A DNA stretch of 64,000 bases from JAJECS01 sp965243625 (GCA_965243625.1 CBDEVI010000002.1:1054001-1118000); one strand, 5' to 3'. Positions 34,975 to 44,083 are shown, numbered from the stretch's first letter. Notes: generated by a model not told the origin, from the letters alone. A program made the numbers and translations.

Positions 34975-36213
34975 TTAGTCCGAGTCGATGTGCCCCTGGG
35001 TGCTCAGCGCGCGAGCGCTCACGCCCAGCACGCCGAGGAATCCTTCCGAGTCGCGGTGATCGAAGTCGCCCACGCCCTCCATGCTCGAGGCGTCGCTGTA
35101 CAGCGAGTGCGGCACATCGTGCGCGCTGGCGTAGGCGACGTGGCCCCGATAGACGTCCACGACGATCGTTCCCGTCGTCAGCTTCGTGAACGTCTCCACG
35201 GATCGACGCATGGCGCTGCTGGCGAGATCGAACCAGTAGCCCTCGTACACCTGGCGCGCGAGCTGCGCCGACGCCTGGTCAAAGACGGACCGCGCCCGGC
35301 GGTCCAGGATGAGCTGCTGGAGATAGGCGTAGCACGTGCCGAGCAGCTCCATCCCCGGCGCCTCATAGACCCCGCGAGACTTGATGCCGACGAAGCGGTT
35401 CTCCACCACGTGCAGGCCGATGCCGACGCCATGCCGGCCGCCGATGGCATTGGCCTGCTCGATGGCTTCACGCGGCGACACGGGCCGACCGTCGATGGCC
35501 GTGGGAACGCCCTGCTCGAAGCGAATTGCGACGCGCTCACCGTCCTCGGGCGCTTCGTGGGGAAAGACGCCCATCTCCGGTCGCACGAATTGGGCCGGGG
35601 TTTCCAGCTCCTCGAGCTGGCCGGCCTCGTGGGTCAGGCCCAGCAGGTTCGCGTCGGTCGAGTAGGGCTTGTCCAGCGTCGCGCGGATCGGAATTTCCTC
35701 CCGCTCGCAGTACACGATCATCTCCCGACGACCCGGAAACTGCTCCAGAAACTCGGTGTCGCGCCACGGGGCATAGACCTGAATCTCGGGCGCAAGCATG
35801 TTGGTGACTAGCTGAAACCTCACCTGGTCATTGCCGCGACCGGTGGCGCCGTGGCCAAACACCGTGATGTCGCGCCGCTGGACCTCGGGCAGCAAGGCCT
35901 GCACCGTGACATGCCGGGCGATGCCGGTCGTGTTCCAGTAGCCACCTTCGTACTTGGCCTGCGTCTGGATGACCTCCAGCCCGGCGCGGGCCAGCGCGTC
36001 GCGCGCATCGACCAGGACCGCGTCCTCGGCGCCCGCGGCTCGCATGCGCACGGGGATGTCGTCGATGTTTGCCTCATCCGGCTGGCCCAGATCGGCCGTG
36101 AGGGAAACGACCCCCACCCCCTCCTCGACCAACCAACGCGTAATGGTGCAGCTGTCCAGCCCGCCGGACGCGGCCAGCGCCATGCGCTTGCCAATGAGAT
36201 CTCCGACAACCAC
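34975..36213 (-). CDS. argG: argininosuccinate synthase
   Basis: 412 residues, the usual size. The PP-loop reads MALAASGGLDSCTITRWL, and the citrulline/aspartate-binding regions GGYWNTTGIARHVTVQALL and GHGATGRGNDQVRFQL are conserved. Later ENRFVGIKSRGVYEAPG and the C-terminal multimerisation helix fit the family. It condenses citrulline and aspartate with ATP to argininosuccinate, the step after the argF product (53307-54296) in arginine synthesis. GTG start. It is divergent from the cupin gene, with 117 bp between. Confidence 0.95.
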   Translation of the reverse strand: MVVGDLIGKRMALAASGGLDSCTITRWLVEEGVGVVSLTADLGQPDEANIDDIPVRMRAAGAEDAVLVDARDALARAGLEVIQTQAKYEGGYWNTTGIARHVTVQALLPEVQRRDITVFGHGATGRGNDQVRFQLVTNMLAPEIQVYAPWRDTEFLEQFPGRREMIVYCEREEIPIRATLDKPYSTDANLLGLTHEAGQLEELETPAQFVRPEMGVFPHEAPEDGERVAIRFEQGVPTAIDGRPVSPREAIEQANAIGGRHGVGIGLHVVENRFVGIKSRGVYEAPGMELLGTCYAYLQQLILDRRARSVFDQASAQLARQVYEGYWFDLASSAMRRSVETFTKLTTGTIVVDVYRGHVAYASAHDVPHSLYSDASSMEGVGDFDHRDSEGFLGVLGVSARALSTQGHIDSD

Positions 36214-36330
36214 CGCTCACCCCGCTAAGACGGACCAATCGCCTGTAGAGTACCGTTCGCACGCCAGCGTGCGACCGTCGGCGCCGTCGCGACGTGCCAG
36301 ACGGGCGGTCGGCCGACCCGGAGTCCACCC

Positions 36331-36687
36331 ATGCCATTCATCGACCTCAACGATCACCCCGAAATCGAGCTTGCCCCGGGAGCCCGCGCTCGTACGCCGT
36401 ATGGCGAGCGGGTGATGCTGTCGCGCCTGGAGCTGGACGAGGGCAGCGTGGTGCCGTTGCATCAGCATCCGCACGAGCAGGCCGGCATGCTGCTCGAAGG
36501 CGAGATGGAGCTGACCATCGGCGACGAGGCCCGGCTCTGCCGCCCCGGTGACATGTTCATCATCCCGGGCGGCGTGCTGCACCGGGCGCGGACGGTGAAG
36601 GGTCCCGCGCTCGTGCTCGACATCTTCAGCCCGCCGCGTGAAGATTATGTCGAGCTGGCCAACCGTTACATCCCCGCAGGCGACTGA
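36331..36687 (+). CDS. single-domain cupin protein
   Basis: 118 residues forming one cupin barrel. Motif 1 is VVPLHQHPHEQAGMLLEGEMELTIGDE, with His-x-His and a Glu as metal ligands. Motif 2 is RPGDMFIIPGGVLHRARTV, with the final His. All ligands are present, so a metal-binding enzyme or sensor is likely; the substrate is unknown. It precedes degV by 164 bp; within that gap TTGACG (36726) and TACTAT (36752) could be a weak promoter with an over-long 20-bp spacer. Confidence 0.8.
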   Translation: MPFIDLNDHPEIELAPGARARTPYGERVMLSRLELDEGSVVPLHQHPHEQAGMLLEGEMELTIGDEARLCRPGDMFIIPGGVLHRARTVKGPALVLDIFSPPREDYVELANRYIPAGD

Positions 36688-36851
36688 CCCGATCCACCTG
36701 CGGCCGGCCCACCCGGGTCGCGGCCTTGACGAATGGCTTGTTCGGACGGAGTACTATTTCCTGGGTGGCCGCGTAGCGCCCGGCCCGGTGGCAACACTGC
36801 ACCCGTCGGCGGAACTCAAGCCGGGCGCTGAGGTTGGACTGGAGTATTCGC

Positions 36852-37700
36852 ATGGCCGTCAAGATCGTGACCGACAGCACGGCTTACTTGCCCCAACAGC
36901 TCATCGACGAACACGGGATCGAGGTGGTGCCGCTGCATGTCCACTTCGGCACCGATGACTTCACCGACGGCGTCGACATCACGCCGACCGAGTTCTTCAC
37001 CATGCTGGAGAACCGGCCCGAGCATCCGACCACCTCGCAGCCGGCGCCCGCCGCCGTCATGGACATCTATGCACGCTGTGGGGCGGACGGCAGCGCCATC
37101 GTGTCCATCCACCTTTCGGCCAAGCTGAGCGGCACGCTCGAATCGGCGCGCCTGGCGTCAGACCAACTGCCCGATGTGGATGTGCACTTGGTCCGCAACG
37201 ACCTGCCGCCGATCGGCGTCGGCCTGCTGTCCGTGGAGGCGGCGCAGGCCGCCAACAGCGGAGCCAGCGCCGAGGCGGTGGTGGAGCTTGTGAACGAACT
37301 GGGCGCGCGCACGCATGTGGCGTTCGTCGTGCCCACGTTGGAGTATTTGCGCCGCGGTGGCCGCATCGGCGGCGCGCAAGCCTTTGTGGGGTCCATCCTG
37401 AGCTTCAAGCCCGTGCTGCACGTGCAGGACGGAGAGGTGCAACCCGTCATCCGGGTGCGGTCCTTCACCAAGGCGCGACGCGCGCTGGTGGACTACGTGC
37501 GCGAGCGCGCGCCCAACGGCCTGCAGTCGGTCTCGGTGATGCACGTGGGGGCCGACGACATGTACGCCGCGCTGGAAGCCGACATCCAGCGCGAGTTCGA
37601 CGTGTCGGCGGCGCTGCTGCCGGGCATCGAGATGGGGCCGGTAATCGCCACGCACACGGGCCGCGGCGCATTCGGCGTCGCGTTCATCGCCAACCCATAG
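36852..37700 (+). CDS. DegV-family fatty-acid-binding protein
   Basis: 282 residues. The N-terminal domain opens with VKIVTDSTAYLPQQLIDEHGIEVVPLHVHFG, then shows PTTSQPAPA and IHLSAKLSGTLESA, the strand-loop pattern that grips the lipid carboxylate. The C-terminal domain shows LEYLRRGGRIGGAQAFVGSILSFKPVLHVQDGEV, the strongest DegV signature. FakB proteins of this family present fatty acids to the FakA kinase for acyl-phosphate formation; no fakA is in the window. ATG 36852 with GGAG 7 nt upstream. Confidence 0.9.
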   Translation: MAVKIVTDSTAYLPQQLIDEHGIEVVPLHVHFGTDDFTDGVDITPTEFFTMLENRPEHPTTSQPAPAAVMDIYARCGADGSAIVSIHLSAKLSGTLESARLASDQLPDVDVHLVRNDLPPIGVGLLSVEAAQAANSGASAEAVVELVNELGARTHVAFVVPTLEYLRRGGRIGGAQAFVGSILSFKPVLHVQDGEVQPVIRVRSFTKARRALVDYVRERAPNGLQSVSVMHVGADDMYAALEADIQREFDVSAALLPGIEMGPVIATHTGRGAFGVAFIANP

Positions 37701-37742
37701 GCGGGCGTCAACCGTCGAAATAACGGGGCGAGCGCCAGTCGT

Positions 37743-38657
37743 TCAGTTGGTCCAGGCGCTGGCCTGTGGGTCGAGGGCCTCTCGGAGTCCGTCGCCCAGC
37801 AGATTTAGCGACATGACGGTGATGAATATCGCAATGCCGTGGGGCATCGGCACCCACGGCGCGGTGCGGAGGTAGCGGCGACCCTCGGCGAGTTCGAGCC
37901 CCCATTCGGGCGTCGGCGGCTCGGCGCCCAGGCCAAGGAAGCTCAGCCCCGCGGCGGCAATAATCGCCGACGCCAGGCCAAGCGTGGCCATGATGATGAT
38001 GGGGCTCACGACGTTGGGCAGTACGTGGCGCAGCATGATGCGGGCCTCGCGCATGCCCACGGCTCGCGCCGCCCGCACGTAGACAAGTTCGCGCGCCGAA
38101 AGCGTGGCGCCGCGCACGACCCGCGCGTAGTAGGGAATGGCCGCAATCCCCAGGGCAATCAGCGCGTTGTTAAGGCCGGGCCCCAGCGTGGACACGATGA
38201 CGATGGCGAGCAAGATGCCGGGAAACGCCAGCATCACGTCCAGCACCCGACTGATCGCCCAGTCCACCTTGCCGCCCACGAATCCGGCGACCAATCCCAC
38301 CAGCGTGCCGCCGGTGGCGGCTATGGCCACCGCCAAGAATCCGATGCGCAGCGAGATGCGCGGCGCGTGAACGACGCGCGTGAACACGTCGCGTCCCACT
38401 CGGTCGGTACCCAAGAGGTGCCCGCCCTCGCCCGGCGGGGAGTTGAACAGCTCGGGGTTGTAGTAGTTCAGCGAATGCGGCGCAATGACATCGGCCAGGA
38501 TCGCAACGATGGCAATGGCGATGAGCACCACGCCGCCGGCGATGGCCGCCTTGTTGCGAATGAATCGCCGCCACGCGAGGCCCCACTCGCTGCGCGCTGG
38601 CGCCGCGTCTCCGCCTTCGAGCGCTTGCTCGACCGTAACGTCGTCAGTCGTCGCCAT
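37743..38657 (-). CDS. dipeptide/oligopeptide-type ABC transporter permease (DppC/OppC family)
   Basis: 304 residues. A cytoplasmic N-terminus (RRFIRNKAAIAGGVVLIAI) leads into TM1. An extracytoplasmic loop carries HLLGTDRVGRDVFTRVVHAPRISLRIG, the DppC/OppC signature. A five-helix permease domain has the coupling loop YVRAARAVGMREARIMLRHVLPN, and LSFLGLGAEPPTPEWG near the end. It is third in an operon with the binding protein and DppB-like permease. ATG at 38657 is preferred over one nine codons upstream. Confidence 0.92.
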   Translation of the reverse strand: MATTDDVTVEQALEGGDAAPARSEWGLAWRRFIRNKAAIAGGVVLIAIAIVAILADVIAPHSLNYYNPELFNSPPGEGGHLLGTDRVGRDVFTRVVHAPRISLRIGFLAVAIAATGGTLVGLVAGFVGGKVDWAISRVLDVMLAFPGILLAIVIVSTLGPGLNNALIALGIAAIPYYARVVRGATLSARELVYVRAARAVGMREARIMLRHVLPNVVSPIIIMATLGLASAIIAAAGLSFLGLGAEPPTPEWGLELAEGRRYLRTAPWVPMPHGIAIFITVMSLNLLGDGLREALDPQASAWTN

Positions 38658-38762
38658 TAGCCGCTCGACCGGGCAAGCGTGCAAACCGCGCTGCAGGCTT
38701 GCGATGGCACATTCGCGCGTCTCGTTCCTCGGCGCCGATCGGCGCTGCCTGCCAGCGTCACG

Positions 38763-39713
38763 CTAGGTCTGAAGCCGCACGCGCGGGTCGATGTAGGTAT
38801 AGAGCACGTCGACGATGATGTTGACGGCGACATAGACCAGCGACGCCAGCATGACCAGCGCCTGCACCACCGGATAGTTGCGACGCTGCACGGCCTCCAC
38901 CAGCTCGAAGCCGAGACCCTGTCGCGTGAACACGACTTCGACAACGATGGCGCCGGTCAGCAGGCTGCCGAACTGCAAGCCAACGATCGTGATGACCGGG
39001 ATCAGGCTGTTCTTGAGCGCATGGCGTATCACCACCGCCGATTCACGCAGGCCCTTGGCGCGGGCCGTCCGCACGAAGTCGCGGCTCATGACGTCAAGCA
39101 TGGATGAGCGCGTCATCCGGGCGATGATCGCGGCGGCGCTCACGCCGAGCGTGACGGCCGGCATGATCATTCCCTCGGGCCTGTCCTGCCCCAGGGCCGG
39201 CAGCCATCGAAGATTCACGGCGAAGATGTAAATCAGGACGAGACCAAAGAAGAAATCCGGCACCGACACGCCGAACACAGCCACGACCTGGCCCGAATAG
39301 TCAACCCAGGTGTGGTGTCGGATCGCCGACACAATTCCCGAGACGAGCCCCACCAGCAGGGCGACGCCCATCCCGGCCATCGTGAGCTTCAACGTCTCGG
39401 GGAAAAGCTCCTTGATGAGGTCGCCGACCTGCTGGTTCGTCTGGAACGACCGGCCGAAATCACCGACCACCACATCCCGGGCGTACAGCGCGAACTGCAC
39501 GGGGATAGGGTCGTTGAGGTGATACGAGTCACGAAGCTGCTCGACCGCTTCGAGCGGAATGCGGCTGGTGAATATCGACGACTCGCCGCGCGACTCGAGG
39601 AGGAGGGAGACCGGATCGCCGGGGATCAGGCGCAGGAGGACAAATACGATCAGCAACACTCCGACCAGCACCGGCACCGCGGCCAGCACCCGGATTGCGA
39701 TGTATTTGCCCAT
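38763..39713 (-). CDS. dipeptide/oligopeptide-type ABC transporter permease (DppB/OppB family)
   Basis: 316 residues. TM1 (IAIRVLAAVPVLVGVLLIVFVLLRLIPGDP) is typical of DppB. A periplasmic loop carries YHLNDPIPVQFALYARDVVVGDFGRSF. The permease domain includes the coupling loop FVRTARAKGLRESAVVIRHALKNSLIPVIT and a late GAIVVEVVFTRQGLGFELVEAVQRRNYPVVQ segment. All are diagnostic of the peptide/nickel transporter family. It lies between the binding protein gene and the DppC-like permease. Confidence 0.93.
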   Translation of the reverse strand: MGKYIAIRVLAAVPVLVGVLLIVFVLLRLIPGDPVSLLLESRGESSIFTSRIPLEAVEQLRDSYHLNDPIPVQFALYARDVVVGDFGRSFQTNQQVGDLIKELFPETLKLTMAGMGVALLVGLVSGIVSAIRHHTWVDYSGQVVAVFGVSVPDFFFGLVLIYIFAVNLRWLPALGQDRPEGMIMPAVTLGVSAAAIIARMTRSSMLDVMSRDFVRTARAKGLRESAVVIRHALKNSLIPVITIVGLQFGSLLTGAIVVEVVFTRQGLGFELVEAVQRRNYPVVQALVMLASLVYVAVNIIVDVLYTYIDPRVRLQT

Positions 39714-39764
39714 TCCTGCGCCAGATCAGCGTCCGGCGATCACGTCCTCCTTATGGCCTCGCTC

Positions 39765-41642
39765 CTAGCCCTCTGTCGAGTAGAGGTCGAAGGGATACGG
39801 CGAGGTCAAGATCGTGTGGAATACGCGTCCGCCGACCTTGGCCGTGTTGGCCGGGAAGAGCGAGCCCCACTCGACCAGCGGGATGCCCACGGCCTGCTCC
39901 ATGAGGATCGTGTGCACACGATTCGTCATCTGTGCGCGCTTGGCCTGGTCGGGCTCGGTGCGCACGGCGTCGAGCAGGCTGTCGATCTCCTCGTCGACGA
40001 GCCAGGTGTAGGCCCGGTTGCCCGGCACACCGAAGTTGCGCGAGTGATAGACCGTGTCGAGCACCAGTCCGCCCTCAAGCCCCACGCCGCCCTGCCACTT
40101 GTGGGTGTGCATCTTCTGCAGGTATTGCTCGACGGCGGTGCCCCACTCCATGTTTGGCGTGGCCACCGAGATGCCGATCGCATTCTCGATGTTGAGCTTG
40201 TAAGGCTGCGAGAACGGATTCGGCGTGTCGGGGAATGAGACTTCCAAGAGTTGACCACTGGAGTCGTAGCGGAAGCCGCCATCCCCGCGCGGGTAGCCGG
40301 CCTCGTCCAGGATCTGGTTGGCCTTCTCGATGTTGAAGTCGTAGTAGCCATCCAGGTCCGGGTTGTAGCCGACGGTACCGGGCGTGAGCAGGCTGCCCGC
40401 GAGCGCGCCGAAGCCCAGGGTGACGCTGCGCGTCACCGTGCCGCGGTCGGTCGCGTGGATCAGGGCCTTGCGAACCGCCAGGTCGTCCGTGGGGAAGTTG
40501 ATGGTGTTGGTCTGCAGGTACCACGGCTGTCCCGGACCAAGCCCGATGAAGACCTGGTGCGCCGGACTCCCGAAGAAGGGCTGCAGCTCGGTGAGGCTGT
40601 AGTGGTGCATCCAGCTCAGCTCTTCAGCCTCGTAGGCCGCCACCTTGGCCGACACGTCGGTCAGCTCGAACGACGTCCACTCGTCCGCAAACGCCGGACC
40701 CTGGTTGAGCGCCCACGGCGGACCCCAGTTGTAGTCGTCGTTCCGGACCATGGTGAGGGAAATGTTCTCTTTCCACTCCTTGAACTTGTACGGTCCGGTG
40801 CTCACCGGGTTTCGGGTGAGGTCTTCACCGTATTCCGCCACGGCCTTCGGCGATGCGAAGACGGCGGAGCCGCCGGCAAGAAGGTCGAGGAAAAAGACGT
40901 TGACCTCGTTGAGCGTCATCTCCAGCGTGAAGTCGCCCGGCGCCGAGACACTGGCCAGCTGGTTGCCGATGTTGGCGTTCCAGCCGGGGTTCATGTCCGG
41001 GTCCATCCACAGCTCGAAGTTGAACTTGGCGGCCTCGGCGTTGAACGGCGTGCCGTCGTGGAACTGCACGTCGTTGCGAAGCTGGAACGTGTAGGTCAGC
41101 AAGTCATCCGAGACCGACCAGTCCGTCGCCAGCCACGGCGCCAGTTGCCCACCAGGACCATGGGCGATCAGCGCGTCGAACAGCGGCTGACCGCCGCCCA
41201 TCAGTGACCACGCGTCGGGAAAGTGCAGCGGGTCGAGGTTGTTGATGGCCCCTGGCGCCGCGTGCGTGATCTTGCCGCCGTATTGCGGGTTGTAAGGCGT
41301 GAGGTCGCGGTAGTTGCCGAAGCGCACCGCCTTGACGGGGCCGATTTCGAAGACGCCGGCGACCTGCGTCTCCTGCGGCACCTCCACGACCTTCTCGACG
41401 ATCTTCTCAACCTGTTGGGTCACAACCCGCTCGACCGGAACCTCCCTGACGACTTCCTTCTCCACCACCTTCTCGACTTCGACCTCTTTGATCTCGGTGA
41501 CGGTGACGATCTTTTCGACCTCGACGGTGCGGACCTCGACCTCGCCCTCGCCGCACGCGGCCAGCGCTGCCGCGCCTACGCCGCCTGCGAGACCAAGCGC
41601 TCCGAGGCGCATCACGTCACGCCTGCTTAAAGATTTCGCCAT
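39765..41642 (-). CDS. peptide/nickel-type ABC transporter substrate-binding lipoprotein (SBP family 5) with Val/Glu stalk
   Basis: 625 residues. The twin-arginine signal SLSRRDVMRLGALG ends in a lipobox (ALAAC). A low-complexity stalk (about 30-80) reads in part EVEVEKVVEKEVVREVPVERVV. A family-5 solute-binding domain follows, with NNLDPLHFPDAWSL, LLTYTFQLRNDVQFHDGTPFNAEA and NPVSTGPYKFKEW. It captures oligopeptides or other solutes for the two downstream permeases. Signal type suggests export in folded form. ATG 41642 has GGGAGGAAC upstream. No ATPase gene is in the cluster. Confidence 0.9.
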   Translation of the reverse strand: MAKSLSRRDVMRLGALGLAGGVGAAALAACGEGEVEVRTVEVEKIVTVTEIKEVEVEKVVEKEVVREVPVERVVTQQVEKIVEKVVEVPQETQVAGVFEIGPVKAVRFGNYRDLTPYNPQYGGKITHAAPGAINNLDPLHFPDAWSLMGGGQPLFDALIAHGPGGQLAPWLATDWSVSDDLLTYTFQLRNDVQFHDGTPFNAEAAKFNFELWMDPDMNPGWNANIGNQLASVSAPGDFTLEMTLNEVNVFFLDLLAGGSAVFASPKAVAEYGEDLTRNPVSTGPYKFKEWKENISLTMVRNDDYNWGPPWALNQGPAFADEWTSFELTDVSAKVAAYEAEELSWMHHYSLTELQPFFGSPAHQVFIGLGPGQPWYLQTNTINFPTDDLAVRKALIHATDRGTVTRSVTLGFGALAGSLLTPGTVGYNPDLDGYYDFNIEKANQILDEAGYPRGDGGFRYDSSGQLLEVSFPDTPNPFSQPYKLNIENAIGISVATPNMEWGTAVEQYLQKMHTHKWQGGVGLEGGLVLDTVYHSRNFGVPGNRAYTWLVDEEIDSLLDAVRTEPDQAKRAQMTNRVHTILMEQAVGIPLVEWGSLFPANTAKVGGRVFHTILTSPYPFDLYSTEG

Positions 41643-41955
41643 GGGTTCCTCCCCTCCCGCGACTAGAGTCGCACCCGGACCCGGCACCGCCGGCAACTGC
41701 CGGCGCGCACTCGAATTCTGAAGCCGAATTCACGAGCCCGTCCCGAGTTTGACTTTACCACTCGGAGATTCTTGACGATGCGAATCTTATGGACACGCAA
41801 TTTTGACTCCGAAGCGAGACGCGGCGCCTCGATGACACCTTTACCGCACGGGGCGCGCGGTACGTGCGACTCGCCGCCAGCGAGGGAACCGAGGGCCGCG
41901 CAGAGCGCGCCGCGGCACGAAAGCAGCCCTCGAACGAATATCCGAGGTCGGAGCG
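41643..41955. other. 313-bp gap between transporter operon and housekeeping operon
   Basis: The section from about 41705 to 41815 is clearly AT-richer than its surroundings and probably holds the promoter of the transporter operon, though no clean -35/-10 pair stands out. The part nearer the BCCP-like stop is GC-rich with no clear hairpin. No gene is visible. Confidence 0.35.
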
Positions 41956-42393
41956 CTACTCGGCTGGCGTCAAGCGGGCGATGGGCTGTCCGTATTCGAC
42001 CGGCTGGCCGTCGGGGACAAGGAATGCCTCGATCGTTCCGTCGAACGGCGCCGGCACCTCGTGAGACACGCCGAGCACGTCCACGAATCCAAGCGGCGCT
42101 CCTTCTTCCAGTGCGTCGCCCGGCTCGGCGATCGGATCGGCGCCGTCTTCGATTCGCCGATGGAAGATTCCGACGTGCGCGGTTCGAGCCACCGGCGGGT
42201 CGGCAGCCTCCACATCCGGTGACTCGACGACCGTTGAGCCATCGGCGGCAGGCTCCGCGAGCCGCAGGCGAATCGTGTGGTGCTCGTCGGAGACTTCGAT
42301 CTCCTCGAGCCGCTCGTTTCGAGCGGTTGCCACGAGATCGGGCAGCACTTCGGAGAGCGCGCGTTCCCACTCGTCAGTCAAGGCAATCCCCAT
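41956..42393 (-). CDS. BCCP/AccB-like biotinyl-lipoyl domain protein lacking the biotin lysine
   Basis: 145 residues. The C-terminal 75 residues follow acetyl-CoA carboxylase carrier protein closely: ADPIAEPGDALEEGAPLGFV, then a loop, then EVPAPFDGTIEAFLVPDGQPVEYGQPIARL. In BCCP the loop is EAMKM, whose Lys carries biotin. Here it reads DVLGVSHEV, so the Lys is Gly and both flanking Met are gone. It sits 10 bp after efp, the normal place of accB, but no accC follows. It could be a structural or regulatory relic, or carry something else. Confidence is high for the fold and low for function. Confidence 0.75.
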   Translation of the reverse strand: MGIALTDEWERALSEVLPDLVATARNERLEEIEVSDEHHTIRLRLAEPAADGSTVVESPDVEAADPPVARTAHVGIFHRRIEDGADPIAEPGDALEEGAPLGFVDVLGVSHEVPAPFDGTIEAFLVPDGQPVEYGQPIARLTPAE

Positions 42394-42403
42394 TCAGTCC
42401 TGG

Positions 42404-42970
42404 TCACGCCTGCCCGACGCGCGTGCTGTATTCGCCGGTGCGGGTGTCCACGCGAATGACGTCGCCGGTGTTGATGAAGAGCGGCACGTCGATTTGCAGG
42501 CCGGTGCTCACGGTCGCCGGCTTCGACGCCGCCGTCGCGGTGTCCCCGCGGACTCCAGGCTCCGTGTGCGCAACCGCCATATCAACGGCCACCGGCAGCT
42601 CGAGCCCAATGGTGCGGCCTTCGAACGTCGTCAGCTCGAGCTCCAATCCGTCGACCAGATAGTCCGCGGCCGATCCGACCTCGGCGGTGCTGAGCGCGAC
42701 CTCCTCGTACGTCTCCATGTTCATGAAGTGAAAGGCGTCGGAGCTCCGGTACAGGAATTGTGCCGGATCGACATCCAGCCGCACGCGCTCGAAGCGCTGG
42801 CTCGCTTGAAACACTCGATCGGAGGTCGCCTGGCTGACGATGTCGCGCAGCCTGAGCTTGGTCTGCGCGCTGCCGCGGCCGATCTTCTGGTGCTGGTGCT
42901 CGACGACTTCCAAGAGTTTCCCGTCGATTCGCACGACATTCCCGCGGCGCAGCTCGCCGGGGTCAACCAT
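42404..42970 (-). CDS. efp: translation elongation factor P
   Basis: 188 residues with the three beta-barrel domains of EF-P: KOW-like (NVVRIDGKLLEVVEHQHQKIGRGSAQTKLRLRD), OB central, and C-terminal VPLFINTGDVIRVDTRTGEYSTR, which holds the family signature. EF-P relieves ribosome stalling at polyproline. The loop tip that is usually KPGKG, with its modified Lys, is KIGRG here, with Arg at the modified position, as in bacteria that rhamnosylate Arg. It lies 30 bp after pepP and 10 bp before the BCCP-like gene. Confidence 0.93.
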   Translation of the reverse strand: MVDPGELRRGNVVRIDGKLLEVVEHQHQKIGRGSAQTKLRLRDIVSQATSDRVFQASQRFERVRLDVDPAQFLYRSSDAFHFMNMETYEEVALSTAEVGSAADYLVDGLELELTTFEGRTIGLELPVAVDMAVAHTEPGVRGDTATAASKPATVSTGLQIDVPLFINTGDVIRVDTRTGEYSTRVGQA

Positions 42971-43000
42971 CGGACGGCCTCACGTGATTCGCAGCGGTGG

Positions 43001-44083
43001 TCATTTTGCCGTCTGCGTCAGCACTTCGACACCGTCGTCCTGCACGAGCACGAGATCCTCGATCCTCACGCCACCCCACCCCGGCAGATAGACGCCCGGT
43101 TCCACCGACGTGACCATGCCGGTCGCCAGCGTATCGTCCGATCGCGTCGAGAGTCGCGGGGACTCGTGAATCTCCAGACCCACGCCGTGCCCCGTGCCGT
43201 GGCCGAAGTCACCGCCGTGGCCCGCTGCCGCGATCGGGTCCCGGGCCAACGCGTCGGCGTCCCTTCCGGACATGCCGGCACGGATCCCAGCTTCCGCGGC
43301 CAGCTGCGCCTCCAGCACAAGGTCGTAGATGCGCCGAAACGTCTCGTCCGCCGGACCCGCGATGAAGGTTCGCGTGATGTCCGAGCAGTAGCCCCTGAGT
43401 CGCGCTCCCAGGTCGACAATCACGGGCTCACCCTCGGCGATAGGGTGGTCTCCCGGCTGGTGGTGGGCCATGGCCGCGTTCGGTCCGGCGGCAACGATCG
43501 TGCCGAAAGCCGGCCCCTCGGCGCCGAGGTCGCGCATGGCGGCCTCGAGTCGATTCGCCAGCGCGCGTTCGCTCACGCCCGGCTCGATCCACGCCGCGGC
43601 CCGCGCCATCACCTCGTCGGCGATGCGCACGGCTTCGCGCATCACGTCGAGCTCACCCGCATCCTTGATCACGCGCAGCTGCTCCGCGACAGCCTCAACG
43701 GGCACGAGGCGCGCCGGCGGCGTCAGCTCGGCGAGTCGCGCCTCCAGCTTCTGAAACCCGGCATAGGTGACGTGCTCGGACTCGAAGCCGACGCGCGTCG
43801 CGCCGGACGCCGCCACGGCGTCCGCCAGGCCCTCGAGGGGCTCGGCCGCTTCCACGACGCTGAACGCGGGAGCCTGGTCGCGCGCCTGCACCGTGTAGCG
43901 AAAGTCGGTCACGAGCACACGCTGATCCGCGCCGATAAGCAAGACGCCGGCGCTGCCGGTGAATCCACTGAGATAGCGGCGATTCGCCGCGCCGTGAACG
44001 AGCAGGACGTCGGCGCCCAGGTCTGCCAGTTGCGAGTGGGCCCGTGCCGCGCGCGTTCCACCCGCCGGCTCAGCGCCGCTCAT
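43001..44083 (-). CDS. pepP: Xaa-Pro aminopeptidase / M24 metallopeptidase
   Basis: 360 residues. An N-terminal creatinase-like domain (about 1-130) includes NRRYLSGFTGSAGVLLI. The pita-bread catalytic domain follows, with dinuclear metal ligands in VIVDLGARLRGYCSDITRTF (two Asp), GDFGHGTGHGVGLEIHESP (His), TSVEPGVYLPGWGGVRIEDLVLV (two Glu). It removes N-terminal residues before proline. Its ATG overlaps the mltG stop (ATGA), so the two are translationally coupled. Confidence 0.9.
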   Translation of the reverse strand: MSGAEPAGGTRAARAHSQLADLGADVLLVHGAANRRYLSGFTGSAGVLLIGADQRVLVTDFRYTVQARDQAPAFSVVEAAEPLEGLADAVAASGATRVGFESEHVTYAGFQKLEARLAELTPPARLVPVEAVAEQLRVIKDAGELDVMREAVRIADEVMARAAAWIEPGVSERALANRLEAAMRDLGAEGPAFGTIVAAGPNAAMAHHQPGDHPIAEGEPVIVDLGARLRGYCSDITRTFIAGPADETFRRIYDLVLEAQLAAEAGIRAGMSGRDADALARDPIAAAGHGGDFGHGTGHGVGLEIHESPRLSTRSDDTLATGMVTSVEPGVYLPGWGGVRIEDLVLVQDDGVEVLTQTAK

